64,000 nt of DNA from Magicicada septendecula (taxonomy: Eukaryota > Arthropoda > Insecta > Hemiptera > Cicadidae): NCBI GenBank assembly GCA_034769895.1, contig CM068367.1, positions 1,314,805,046 through 1,314,869,045 of the forward strand, given 5' to 3'. The notes under the pieces are model-generated. The model saw only the letters and a program-made list of their open reading frames with translations, was not told the DNA's origin and made no database searches. Shown here in pieces: positions 52,735 through 64,000 of the stretch. Within the stretch, counting starts at the first letter, position 1. Every line of letters starts with the position of its first letter. A program made the translations under genes and the position numbers.

Positions 52735-53220
52735 GAAACCCACATGGGGTATCAATTTAAAGAGAATTTTAACCAAAATCTGAACGCAGTGTTTATTCTT
52801 AGAAATTTAAAAATTTTGGGACACCGGGGTCCGAAAAGTGTAACAAAATTTAAAAAAATGCAAAAATAATTTACGTCGGGTATAAAATTAAACAGAATTT
52901 TAACGAAAATCTGAATGTAGTAATAGTTTTTGAAATTTTAGAACATCACGATCGGTAAAATTACAATCCATGCGGGATATGCCGGACTAATGAATTTTAA
53001 CAAAATTCCGAGTGTAGTGTTTACAATGTAAATTTTTTTGCTTGATAGGCACCATGGATCAAAAACGTAGGCCTAATTGTGTTGACTGACCAAGGGCCGA
53101 TTTTGAAAAAAAATTATAAACGTTTATTTGGGGCAGCAAATTATGATGAATTTTATTCAAAATACGAGCTCAGTATAATTTAATAATTTAGCAAAATTAA
53201 TATATCGTGGGGTTAGTGGT
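52735..53220. repeat. Highly decayed tandem array, about four ~110-bp units
   Basis: Units start near 52740, 52865, 52965 and 53125. Each contains a version of GAATTTTAACCAAAATCTGA followed by TGTAGTGTTTA-like and AAATTT-like words. Identity between units is low, so the duplication is old. Confidence 0.55.
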
Positions 53221-54020
53221 AAATCTACCCAAATCCTCTCATGTGAATTTATAGAAAATTGAAATTGAAGGTTTTCAAGTGCAATGATAAAGCATTAAAC
53301 TAATTTTCAAGGTTAATTTTTATTATTAATAGAGTTCTTTTATTGATTGGAAAGCTGTTAAAAATTAAAAAAAAAATAAATGCACAAAAAATATCGTTTT
53401 GAAATATGATTACAAGTTGGACTTGGATAGTTTTACCACTAACCCCTGAATATGTTTACATCAATATTGTGGGGCGCATTCAAATACGAGTTATCTGTAA
53501 GTGGGCCGCGCTCGTAGTCTGTAAGTTAATGTTTGACAATCTTTGTACATTGTTAAAGGTTTTACATTTGTCAAAAATATTCGATGTAGGTCTATAGACG
53601 TCTGTGGAAACATACATAAACTTATAAATCTAGGACTAAATAGTTTGTCGTTTGAGTGTTACGGTTACAAAATTTACCGTAAGAAAAACCAATGCAGTTT
53701 TTGGGACTTTTTGTGTTTATGTGTTCATAATAATAAATAAATAATTATTATTTTCTGTTTTACAATTGTTATTTTACTGGAAATGTTGCAGAGTAGTCGG
53801 GGCTTTCGTAATTTTAATTTTTTTTTTTACTTTTTAAAGTACAGCAAAACTTCCATTAACTGGTAGACCTAACTACGTGAGGTCGCTTCCTCGTGGCGTT
53901 TCTCGGCAAAATTCCAAGAATCATACATACGGTGAACTTTACTCATAGATTTTAAAAATGACATTTATTGATTTGATTTTGTCTAATAATAAATGTATGT
54001 GTTATAATTTAGTCAAACTA
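53221..54020. other. Unassigned AT-rich sequence
   Basis: Nothing recognised. Confidence 0.35.
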
Positions 54021-54024
54021 GAAT

Positions 54025-54475
54025 ATCGGAAAAACGAATTATTAGGAAAATATTAGGCCCACGAAAAACTTTAGAAGGTTAGAAATTAAGAAGTAATGGT
54101 GAAATATAGCAAAGTATAGAAAATATAACAGAAACCATGAGAAAAAGAATAATATTATTTTTTAGACATTTATATAAAATGGAGACAATAGGTTAACAAA
54201 GCAGATCTTCAAATATCTGTGGCGGAAGAAGTCAACATCAAGTTGGATTAACGCAGGAGAAGCAATTGGAAGAGAAGTTTTTCGGGCAAAAGTGTTAAAA
54301 ATTGAAGGAGTCCAGGGTAGGAGAGAGAAAAACGCAGGTTCAAAGTGGTCTGAAGACAGGAAGAAGAGACACAGTGAAAAGATGAAAGAATATTGGAGAA
54401 ATAGAAAAAAAACAAATAATAAAGAATTGAAATTGGCATGTGGTCCTTAGATGGCCGATTAAAAAAAAAAATTCA
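54025..54475 (+). mobile_element. LINE 3' end, poly-A tail
   Basis: The + strand carries ERKIIRKILGPRK-like sequence, then ITETMRKRIILFFRHLYKME, RLTKQIFKYLWRKKSTSSWI and SEDRKKRHSEKMKEYWRNRK. It ends with A residues at 54463..54471. The SExRKxxHSExMxxYWxxRK ending marks an insect LINE group different from the (GAT)n-tailed ones. Confidence 0.7.
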
Positions 54476-54539
54476 TTTCGTTCAAAACAGTGAGCGAGTT
54501 CTGCAGCTCAGGGAGTTTTCTAGTATTTAAGGAGTCTAA

Positions 54540-55150
54540 ATAACATAGATAAATGGCTTAACGTTCACGAGTGAGCCATTCGTTCCCTCGTCGTTAGATC
54601 ACGAGGCCTTCCTCCTCAACAGTGGCTGGTTCGACCGCCAGCCTGTCTGCGGCCGCAGTGATATACGATGAAATTTTTCATTTCCGTCCGTACGGCAAGA
54701 TTTATCGAAACCGCAATAGTTAGTCGGCGGCAGGCGGCGTTCACTTGACAACTGGCGAACGGGCATTACGTTTTCAATTACAGTAAGTCATGCGCGATTT
54801 ATATTTATACACACAGAACTTCCTGCGCGATTCGTTATGCGTTCGTTTGTCGTACGTAGTTTATTGGTTGGAAACTGTAAAAGATGATTTATGGCGCGAA
54901 AACGAACGAAGCCGAGATGTCAGTTGGAGTACAACGGTGATATTAATGTCGGCAATTTGAGAGTGTTGTTAAAAGAAGTATACTAACGTATGGCCGGTAC
55001 AGTAAGCTACTTGTTAACGACGATTCCTGTACGCGCGTTATTCGTTATTGAGATATTATCACAACATCTGCACTTGTGTACGCGGTTAATATTTCTGCAC
55101 GCTGGTATATTAATCATTAATTAAAGGTCGTTTTGTGCAGATCCGGGCGG
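54540..55150. promoter_or_regulatory. Candidate intronic regulatory block
   Basis: A CpG-bearing, repeat-free stretch (GGCGGCAGGCGGCGTTCACT near 54725, GTTCGTTTGTCGTACG near 54842) in an AT-rich intron. Evidence is composition only; no protein or RNA gene recognised. Confidence 0.25.
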
Positions 55151-55539
55151 AAGAATGAAAGAAATCGCTGATATTTTACTGAACGAGTCCTTTTAAGTTG
55201 CATCTCAACGTAATCGAATCCTTCTTGTAATCCACTTATCCGAGCTATTGAACAGAATAACTTCTAAATTCAAAAACCACTCAAAAAATAGTAATAAACA
55301 TTGGTTCTCCACAGTAACTTAATTCTCCTCAGGACAGTATGGGGCGAACGGAGGGAAGTATTAAGTCTAAATATTATTTAATGCCCCAATTCTGTGTTCT
55401 TGGCGTCCAGGAATATGTTTCTTTGTAAACTCATTATCATTCCAGCTGCTTGTAACCTCTACATTGAAGAACTGTACATCAGTCCAACATTTTTACAAAT
55501 CTTTACAGTTTTTAAAAGTGAACAAATTTATCTCCACAA

Positions 55540-55915
55540 ACGATACAAAACATGGTTGCTAAAGAGACAAATAGGCATTTGGATGTGGGAGGAAGCATCA
55601 GACAGGTGACAGAAGGGAAATATTTGGGAGTAGCAGTAACACAGACTAGCAAGAACAAAGCAGTTGTGTATCAAGAGTAAAATCTGGCAAGAATGAATTC
55701 AGACTAACAGTAAGTCATTGCGTTCTTATTTTTGGAATACCATTACAAGAACAAAAAAATATATATATTCAGCGATCTTCGAAAGTGGTGGAGGAGAGAA
55801 TTAAGAATAAAGAATAAAAATCTGGAAACAGCTGTCTGGTTTTGAAATAGATTTCTGGAGGCAAAATGCTGGAATGTCGCATACACGATACATTAGTAAT
55901 GAGTCTGTAGGACAA
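55540..55915 (+). mobile_element. LINE internal RT fragment
   Basis: The + strand shows HLDVGGSIRQVTEGKYLGVA, then GFEIDFWRQNAGMSHTRYIS and NESV. These correspond to the EVTEFKYLGSVIS and ALEMDFWRRSARISRRDRIxNE blocks of an insect LINE reverse transcriptase. No 3' tail; frame changes between the parts. Confidence 0.65.
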
Positions 55916-56911
55916 ACTGTGCGAGTTAGTAACAATGAGTTACTACAAGCCTATAGCTTAAGTGCAAACTGTAAGAAGCCTACTATAGTCAGTGCAAACA
56001 TTAGAAAAATGCATTATTGCTAATGGCAACGATATTTCTTACGAGCGTTGTTGCCATGTCGTTCTTTGCTCCCACTCCCACTTGTTTTATCTCTGTTAGT
56101 ACGTAACACACGTATACGACGTGTTGGCTCTCCGCGTTCATTAAATGTGACTAACCAGCATAGTACACGACTTTGTGCGTGCGGTAGGGTGACAGCGCAT
56201 TATTCAGTAACTGCAGATTATCCTCCTCAATCGAGTTGACCCGTATCGTGCCGTCGGCATTTTGCTATCATTGTAAGCCTTCGTTTAAGTGATACACGAA
56301 TGTGTTAACAACGTAGCTACATAGACGGAGATAAGAGAGGCATTAAAGTTGATAAGAGTTCCTTTGATAGCTGACGTTAACTGTTTCAGCGATTTAAAAG
56401 TAAAGAGATGTCTGTTTCACTGTCAAATGACGAGACATGAGGTGTCAGAATGAGAAAGAGGGAGGAGTGTCTGTGACAGTGTTTCGCAATGTCTTGACCA
56501 CAATACTATAATGGCGTTACGTTTGTTGTCAATACAGTAGTACATAAGCTCAGTGCTGTTTTATAAGATTTGCACAGATTATAGCATGATATAATTATAC
56601 GAGTATCATACTCATGAGGGAAGACGCAGAGGAAGAAATCTTTTGATGAGTACCGTTTCAAACGAAGAAAAGAGTCAGACCGTGAAGATACTGGGAAGAA
56701 GAATTCAAGAATCCCAGAATACTAGAAATACTAGAAAGACCAATTGAAAATAGTAGTGTGGGAGGAAGAGAATGGAAACACAAGCGAAATGAGGAATACC
56801 CGTATTTAGAATTGTATTTGGAAGAAAACTCATTCACACGTTTTGTAGGAAATGTAAAACAAGCTAGATATAGGCACCCACAACAAGCTATCTACCATAT
56901 CACTCACCATG
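55916..56911. other. Unassigned sequence
   Basis: A slightly GC-richer part lies at 56040..56270. No gene or element ends recognised. Confidence 0.35.
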
Positions 56912-56913
56912 AA

Positions 56914-57142
56914 TCAATAAATGGCGAAATGTTTTAATAGACACACTTTTTAAAACATGTCTGTCGACGTTTCGACATTTTTTATCGTCAGCATTGTTAT
57001 GGCAATTGTTATGGAACCAAAAACGCAACCGTGGCAAACAAGTACAGTCCCGATAACTCATCTGCAATTGTTCCGACGATAACAACAAAAAATGTCGAAG
57101 CGTCGACACAAATATTTTAAAAGTTGTGTCTATATTTATTGA
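56914..57142. mobile_element. Foldback element with ~65-bp arms
   Basis: The left arm (TCAATAAA...AATAGACACAC...GACGTTTCGACATTTTTTATCG) is inverted at the right (AAAAAATGTCGAAGCGTCGACAC...GTGTCTATATTTATTGA). The core GACGTTTCGAC also occurs in the foldback at 28291. No frame and no clear target duplication. Confidence 0.7.
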
Positions 57143-57145
57143 CTG

Positions 57146-57825
57146 GAACGTAAATACCAATTAGTTGTAACAGTGCAACCGGCCCGAAAATCTTACATAC
57201 TTTTAGAAAATAAATAATTTTTTTCTTGATGGGCTCTATCAAGTCAGGACATACCATAACCGCACCATATGTGTGAATAGTGAAAGTATGTACGTGTATT
57301 GATTGGTATGTTAACGTTGGGCGCCGTTAGCGTGAATTAATTAACGCTTTCCGAGGCGTATAAACTGAACTGTTTATATGTGCGTGAACGCTAATCAGAC
57401 ACAGTGCATTGCTTACCGCTAATACAAAGCAGACACACCAGTGAAAACAATGCAAAGTTTATTGAAACGTACCCGCGAGCTCGTGTGGTACACTGTCTTA
57501 CATTCGTGTTCGCCTCACAGCGCATATTTTGCTAAAAAAAATGTATTTTATTAATATGCGTTAAAACGTTTAAATGGTTTTATATAGCCTAGTGATTTTT
57601 TAATAATGTCTTGAAAATTTTAAGCGTCTTAAATAACTATCATAGTCAGTTAAAGCTTCCGCATTAAACAGTGTTAGCGTCGTTAATCAAAACAACTGTT
57701 ATCATCGTAATTAATTTTTTACCTCCACGAGTATAGTTACGTTGTTGCCATGCTTCTGCACATCACATACACTAAAAACAGCTACACCGACAACAGACTG
57801 ATGACGACACGACGCGTTAAGTCAT
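57146..57825. other. Unassigned sequence
   Basis: A CpG-bearing part near 57315..57420 (GGGCGCCGTTAGCG) is unexplained. Confidence 0.35.
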
Positions 57826-58323
57826 GGCCGGCTCTAGTATAAGACCGGAACATTAAACGTGGCAACGTTGTGTCTGAGGCCTATAAGCATAGTGTAATAT
57901 AATATCTAAAGTGAACATGTTATATTTTGATTTAATTTCATAGCATTACTAAAATCATGAGTAGGCCTGTTTATTGCTAAATCTAAATTATAGTCTGTGA
58001 GCACTTAGTACTATACGTTTAAGTTGAAGAAATTAGTGAATTAGTGTTAGGCCTAATGAATTAATTTTGTTCAAACTATTGAATTCGTATCATATGAATG
58101 AGTTAATTATTATATTTCTTAAATAATATAACAGTATTTTACATAATAAAATTTTAATTTGCAAAAAGTTAAGAATCATAAAACTGCTGTTAACCAGCAA
58201 TTAAAAATTACGCGATTTGATTATGGAAATGCATAAATTAAGAGATCGTCTAGTCGGTCTCAAAATATCAGCTGATTCGAGTGTTGCCACGTTTAATGTT
58301 CCTGCCTTCTACTAGAGCCGGCC
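57826..58323. mobile_element. Inverted-repeat DNA element (MITE), ~45-bp termini
   Basis: The left end GGCCGGCTCTAGTATAAGAC then GGAACATTAAACGTGGCAAC is matched in reverse by the right end (GTTGCCACGTTTAATGTTCC ... CTAGAGCCGGCC). Identity of the termini is about 90%. The 400-bp AT-rich interior has no transposase. The superfamily is uncertain because no target duplication stands out. Confidence 0.8.
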
Positions 58324-59890
58324 GTGGTTGGCTTCACTGACGGTGATAAGCTGCGGTTGATAAATACTGATTCTAGTATCTAGAATCAAGTCCATGGGGA
58401 CTAAACACGATAACGTCACTTTACAAACGGGACAATCTGATTGGTACTCAGAAACAATGTCGGAACAGTGCCATAGTTGTAAGAATACATTATTACATCA
58501 AAGGCTTCCGGCTGCCATCCTTTTGGCTGAGGCAGTTTTAAGACTGCAGTGACGGCAAAACAGAAACAATACAGCAGTCTACTTACTTTACACGGTAATT
58601 CTCCCCCGGTAAGGCCGCTGATAACCCAACGAGTATTATACTTTCTAGAAATAACTCTCTTTTTAACCCATTGGCGACAGCTTAAGGCTTAGAAGGTTCC
58701 ATGTATCTGTGAAAGAATATTGAAACGTAACGGAACACAAACTAGCGAAGTGCGCAGAGAGGTGGCCAAATTTTAATTCCAGCGAGATACTCAGAAAAAG
58801 ATTCGAAATTAAACAACAGATTTGCTGGGAAAATCGGCCGAGCAGTTTTTTATTTTTGTCGAAACATTTGTTCCAAATCAGTATTCGTAAGCGAAACGTC
58901 TCGGGCACGTGACGTATACATTAGTTTTTTTTTTGTTTTTTAATACAAAGCTCAAGGTGTTTAAAATTAAATATGTATGATTCAAGCATGTTGATTGACG
59001 CCTTGTTTGGCACTTGATGAAAGTTTTTACAAAACATTTATTAATGATATAAGGAAAACACGTTGTTATGTTCGACGTGGGTGGTTGTAATTAGAAAATT
59101 TACATATGCATGAGAGAGTTGCCATTATTAAAATATGTATAAGTGGCGATTATCTATATATTAGATAATGGCGACAAAATTAAAAATATGTTAAATTTTA
59201 TCAATAAAAAAGCCTGCATACATTTTATCTTACTAAATGCATTACCATATTTCCTATTTAGTCTATATTGTTAAGTTTATGTAAACTTCGCTAATCTTCG
59301 TAGGTTATCTTTGGGTTTACTATCAGGTTCTACTATAGTTCAGAGCATAAAGAAGTTGTATTTCATTGCAGCCTACAACATCTACAAGGATTACTCGAGG
59401 GTATTTTAGTTTAAGGCACTGTTCATTGGAAATCCGTCCTCTTTGGAAAACCACTACAATTCGTCTCTCATGATTTGTACATATTATGGATCAAACGGTA
59501 AGTGACAAGGCAAGTCGCATTTCTCCCGCTTTTGTGTATTGGCCCAGCCGGAAACAACGCGCTTCCAATAAGCCACATTACAGACGTGTTACCAAAGTAT
59601 TCGATATCATAATTTTGAAACGAAAAATCATGTTCACAATAGTGATTCAATTTTATAACGCGCTGTGTTATCATATCTGTTGAAGCAGCAGACTGGACTA
59701 CGAAGCAACCGACTTTCGGGGTGACGTGTGCAAAAGGGTTGAGGCGCATTTTACTCAGAAGCGTGAGTTGCCGTTTATTTTAACATTAGAAACGATAGTT
59801 TCCGCTGAAACCAATGTTGGGATGTTTGTCACATTGGTAAGACTTCAGTACTTTCAGGTCGTTGAAGGATTGTTGGAAAAAAAATGGTAA
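58324..59890. other. Unassigned sequence
   Basis: Nothing recognised. Confidence 0.35.
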
Positions 59891-59891
59891 G

Positions 59892-60660
59892 AAAAAAATC
59901 TTCTTCTTCAGCGGCGCGACAACCCATTACTGAGTTAAGGCATCCTTTAACAGCTCCGCCGGTCAAGTGCAGCTGCTCTCCAGTTCCGGGTCCCAAGGAT
60001 ATGGCGTGCATCATAATTCACACCGTCTTCCCAACGTAGTTTGGGTCTACCAACTCTCATGGTACCATAGATCTGTTCTGTGAGTGCCTTTATGGATATT
60101 ACATTCTCCCCCATTCTGATCACATGTCCAGCCCACCTGAGTCTAGTTTTATAATTTTCACAATACCTGGTTCGTTCAGTTCTTGGTTGGTAAGAAAAAA
60201 AATGCTACGATAAAAGTAATCCAACAACAGGTTTTCACCAACACAAACGCTTTCTGTGCTTTTGCACCGGCTATCAGATATGCAGGAGTCACTGACACTG
60301 CCTTCAGATGAAATTTTCCCAGTCTCTTTTTTCTCTCAAATCCTCTTAAACACTTCATAAATGTTCTCTCTGTTTTCCCGTGAAATCCTCTGCGTTCTCA
60401 TTGCATGGTTCATAAGTTTTTTAGTCGATGTTGATTCTGTTCCTAACAGTCCACGATTCAGGACAAAAGGCTTAATGAGCCTTTCATAGTTTTGAGTCCT
60501 CTGATTTTTGAAATTTCCAGCCACTTTTTTGCAGAAAAGTGGTTTTTTCTTGTGCTATTGTATGTTTAATGTCTTCGGTGAAACTTTCTTCCACTGAGAC
60601 ACTCCTATCAAGGAATTTGAAAACCTTTACTATTTAATCATTACTCCTCCTCTACGACCC
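59892..60660 (-). mobile_element. LINE 3' part, minus strand, strongly decayed
   Basis: In minus-strand order: VKVFKFLDRSVSVEESFTED, IKHTIAQEKTTFLQKS, LIKPFVLNRGLLGTEST, then ENVISIKALTEQIYGTMRVG and RPKLRWEDGVNY. It ends GCGCCGCTGAAGAAGAAGAT. These match the VxxFKYLGSxxTExGxCxEDIKxRIAxAKxAFxxK ... LIKxFVWSVLLYGxExWT ... GRPKLRWxDGV order of an insect LINE. Many stops and frame changes. Confidence 0.7.
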
Positions 60661-62939
60661 ATATAAAAAATTGAAAAGAAATTTCCAACATCAAAACACG
60701 AATACCAATTTTCGTTTTCCTTTCCACAGCATTCGATAACATTCAACGTGGTTGTTGTTGAAAAGACTTTAGAACGGGCCACAATGCTGACGTCTAGTTT
60801 CGCAGCTGTAACTGTAATAACCTTCCGACATTATCCACATATTTTTGTTTGTAAATATTTCTTAATATACGAATGAACTTGTCAACCACGATGTCCTCGT
60901 GACACGAAATTTTGTAACCTCATTAGTTGATGTCACTTATTTGGTGCTGTCTCAATAATTATTTTGTCTCTAATTAGGTCAGTCTAGAGAAAGGTCATAA
61001 CTTTTATGGCAGCCTCATTAGTTTCTGTGTTTTATTCCTTGGTGACCACGCATATTAACCCCGTGTAAAGCAGTCTGTGTCTCTTGAATTAACCGCTGAA
61101 TGCTGATGTGTCCAACGCACGATTGCCCACCGCTTCGAAATTACAGCCCGGTGGCGAGCGAGCGATTTCATCGAGAATGAAATATGGCGTGTGTTTGTGT
61201 GTGATGGGGAGGGCGACGTCGTGTAGCCCAGGAGACAGCGTGGGCCACGGGGGTAATTACTGGGTTTGCAAGGTTGGCGCGTTCAATGTGTGTGGCCCCC
61301 CCATCAGTACTTGCACACCGCTACACACAAACTGTAGAAACGTAAAAGCTTCGAACTAAGCGATTCACGTACAGATGGTTGTACTTTTTTTAATTAATTT
61401 TAATGCGAAACTAATTATTAGTGCAGTATGTTTCGGGACAAGAAAGTTATTAAACACCTCCGTTCTTTGTTGAATATTATAATCGGTTATGCATCTGGTT
61501 GCATATAAATTACATTAATTCTTGTTAATATAATATGTTACCATGTCTTTCATTACTAATAAATCAGCCTAATGTCTTTACCGGTGTCTATGCTTATCAT
61601 ATGCGAGACTTTTATGTGTATGAGTGTTTAAACTTTATACCATAATTAAATGTGCACACAACAGATGTAGGCCTACGTACTAGTTGCGTAGCCATAATCG
61701 TCATCCTAAGTCTCCAGCTGACCTCCAGTAGAGATTTTTTTCGTTATTGCACGAAATAAGGTTTACCGTTTGTGAAAATATGATTTGAAAGTGGTGTGAT
61801 ATACTTTCTTTGGTTTTTTGCTTCATTACCATCTGTCTCTTTTTTTTACTCCCATGTTCCGTAAGGAAATGGAAATATGGTGATCTATATTTGGAACAGC
61901 GTAATCGCACTCACTTGGAAATCACCCTTCGAAATAGCCTGCCTGTCCATTGGAGTTACTTTACGTTAGTACTAACAGTACAAAAATTATGTCATTGGTG
62001 TGTGTCATGATAAAGAGTGTCTCGTCGTTGACCAATCATTTTTGCATTTAATATCTGTGTTGGGTTTATATAATAAATTCTCTAATAACTTTCGTTATTA
62101 AAAATTTATTAAAAAGTGAAATAAGTTTTACATCAAATATCGTACAGAATTCGAACGCATTGTTGTAGAGATCCTTCTCTTATTGTCTCTCCTGTAAACA
62201 GTCACACTCAGACGTTTTTACGCTCATTGTCTGGACCAGACTAAGAGCACTTAAAAAAGAGCGCCCATCGGAGTTCATGCGAAGGACAAAATGTCAGCAG
62301 CGCTCTCTCCGGCTTCAGTTTGGACACTACCATATATTTACTTGTCTCGTTGGACGCCAATCTCAATAACTCAACCGGACAGCGGACATCTGTTTCACCG
62401 CTACCAGCTGTTACAAAAAACTCCTCGGCACAATGATAAAGTAATAGAATTCTGTTACACAGAGAGATAGCCAGCAGACCAGAGCCGTTGTATACACCCT
62501 CGCCACATACAGTCCGCTAAGTAAGTGTAATAGGTCATGCTGCCTTGTATGTACGTGCTGGCTCATTACGGCTTATTGCGCCAATCCATGTTAATGTCCA
62601 TCCACTTAAATGATTTAAACGAAAATATTATGTTTAATGGAATAAGGCGACGGCGCCTTATTTGCTAAGTAACATTAATTTATTAAATTTTATTATATTC
62701 CGATTTATGGAAAAATGCCAGGAATCTTGAAACATGTTTTTTCTGTTAGAAAATTTAAATTTAACGCTACTCTCCAAACTTAATAATTGCCGTCAATTTG
62801 TTACTATAGACCTACAATTCTGTATCCGCGCGGATGTGAAAAACGATTTCTAAATCCATTAGTTCTTACGATTTTTGTAAGATATAATGAGATCACATGT
62901 TAAGTATTATGAACTGCCAAAGGAGGGTATTACTGATAC
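60661..62939. other. Unassigned sequence
   Basis: 61085..61360 is GC-richer (GGTGGCGAGCGAGCG, GGGCGACGTCGTG) with an 83-codon frame that has no recognised domain. A ~60-bp word around 61850..61880 (reverse strand TTTCCATTTCCTTACGGAAC) is also seen near 28078. 62190..62520 is mixed composition. No gene supported. Confidence 0.35.
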
Positions 62940-63577
62940 CAGTGGCGTGGGGTGGGTACATAAAACCTGTTGCCGGTTGTGATAGGCCTAACTTAACCTA
63001 AAAATTAATTCGAATTTTTCTAGTACCAAATGTTCTTTATAGAGCATTTTCTATCATTCGCTGGGAGAAGAAGAGGGTCCCGGTTCAACCGGATCTGACT
63101 CTCATTATGCTTACACAGAATAAATCAGAACACAAATAATCGAATTAAAAATAATAAAGACAAACAGAGAAACACATGACTAAACGAACAAAACACAAAT
63201 AGGTTATCTGCTGCACGCCAGTTCCGAAAATGAACATAGCTGCTAACCGAGCGTTTTGTGGTTTATACAGCGGCAACACATTAGGGGGACGAATGAGTCC
63301 CCCCCCTCCACAGTTTGCACAGTGACAACTACTACAGGTCAATGACCGAACGCAGTAAAACATTGCCGATGTCTTAGCTGGCAACACAAGACGGTGTAAG
63401 CGCCTAATAGTTCGAAAGCAATGCTACGCTTTTCTTCAAGTTTCCCTACTAATATTGTTCGGATTTGAAATTATTCAGTAACTAAAGTATTATTCTGTAA
63501 TATAATTAATATTATTTTTTCTTATTTCCAGTACTGTTGCCGCCGGCAACAGCGGTTACATGGACGCCACGCTACTG
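62940..63577. mobile_element. Non-autonomous hAT-type element, copy 2
   Basis: Starts CAGTGGCGTGGGGTG and ends CCACGCTACTG. Flanks are ACTGATAC (62932..62939) and ACTGATAT (63578..63585), an 8-bp duplication with one mismatch. It is collinear with 6169..6773 over most of its length, including the GTTGCCGCCGGCAAC hairpin, and carries about 40 extra bases near its left end. Confidence 0.9.
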
Positions 63578-63585
63578 ACTGATAT

Positions 63586-64000
63586 AGTCTGTGAAACGTG
63601 CGTGAGATGAAAAAACAACGATAATTTAACAAAATATACTTGCAGAAGTATTTATTATCTGAAAACATATTTACTGTACAGAAATCCTGCAAGAAAGAGT
63701 AAACAGTTACATACAAAATAAATATAAAATTACAGAGAAACCAAGTACAGTCTCTCGATATGGATGAATAACAGGAGATTCGTTTGACTGGGTCGCAATA
63801 ATTTTATTTAATTGTTCGGTAATAAAGTTCTTTGTCCCATTCTTTGTGTGGTCGCAGTCAGTAGCCTACGTCCGTCTTGACTTTCTGCTGGGAACGACGT
63901 GTTTCGATTATTCTCAATTATAGGATGGCCGTTTGTAGGTAAGTTTAGTGGTATACCTTCCCAAATGTTGAAAATAAATCTCCTTAATTTTATTTACGCG
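63586..64000. other. Unassigned sequence to the window end
   Basis: AT-rich; nothing recognised. Confidence 0.35.

Noticed and set aside
54560-54650. tRNA-like B box (GGTTCGACC)
   Set aside because: No matching A box or cloverleaf could be built around it.

Overview
The window looks like intronic DNA of one long insect gene. Two short, GC-richer exons on the + strand (23964..24121 and 48223..48351) encode consecutive parts of a metalloprotease prodomain of the ADAM/ADAMTS (M12B) type. They are joined by a 24.1-kb intron and flanked by at least 24 kb and 15.6 kb of further intron or flank. No other host exon could be supported. The signal-peptide exon and the catalytic, disintegrin and thrombospondin exons were not found. 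The AT-rich introns, the high load of RTE-like and other LINE 3' ends, hAT and mariner copies, and the frequent TAGGCCTA octamer suggest a large polyneopteran genome such as a cockroach or termite. That placement is inference.

Layout. 1-24 kb: upstream intron or flank with LINE 3' ends, a hAT element with a perfect 8-bp target duplication (6169..6773), a solo LTR with a clear core promoter (7419..7871), an internally deleted mariner (10570..11312), a second hAT-type element with a perfect 8-bp duplication (11651..12086), a LINE nested in LTR-like sequence with a 16-bp target duplication (15017..15448), and a (TG)52 tract. 24-48 kb: the intron between the two exons, holding a (CA)66 tract, foldback sequence, a decayed DUF4817-type Tc1/mariner relative and a young 7.8-kb LTR element (36282..44088). 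48-64 kb: downstream intron with more LINE ends, foldback and inverted-repeat elements, a decayed tandem array and a second copy of the first hAT element.

The most unusual object is the LTR element. Its two 2191-bp LTRs are almost identical and it sits between AATT duplications. Its only long reading frame (38612..39949, 445 aa) joins a Gag-like N-terminal coiled coil to an RNA-recognition motif that closely resembles RRM1 of the nucleolar protein RBM34/Nop12. No polymerase region is visible. This looks like a non-autonomous LTR element that captured a host RNA-binding domain. A second point of interest is that the first exon lies between complementary (TG)52 and (CA)66 tracts, which could pair in the pre-mRNA.

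Limits: all similarity calls come from reading the sequence and from remembered family motifs. No alignment or database search was run. Boundaries without a target duplication are approximate.
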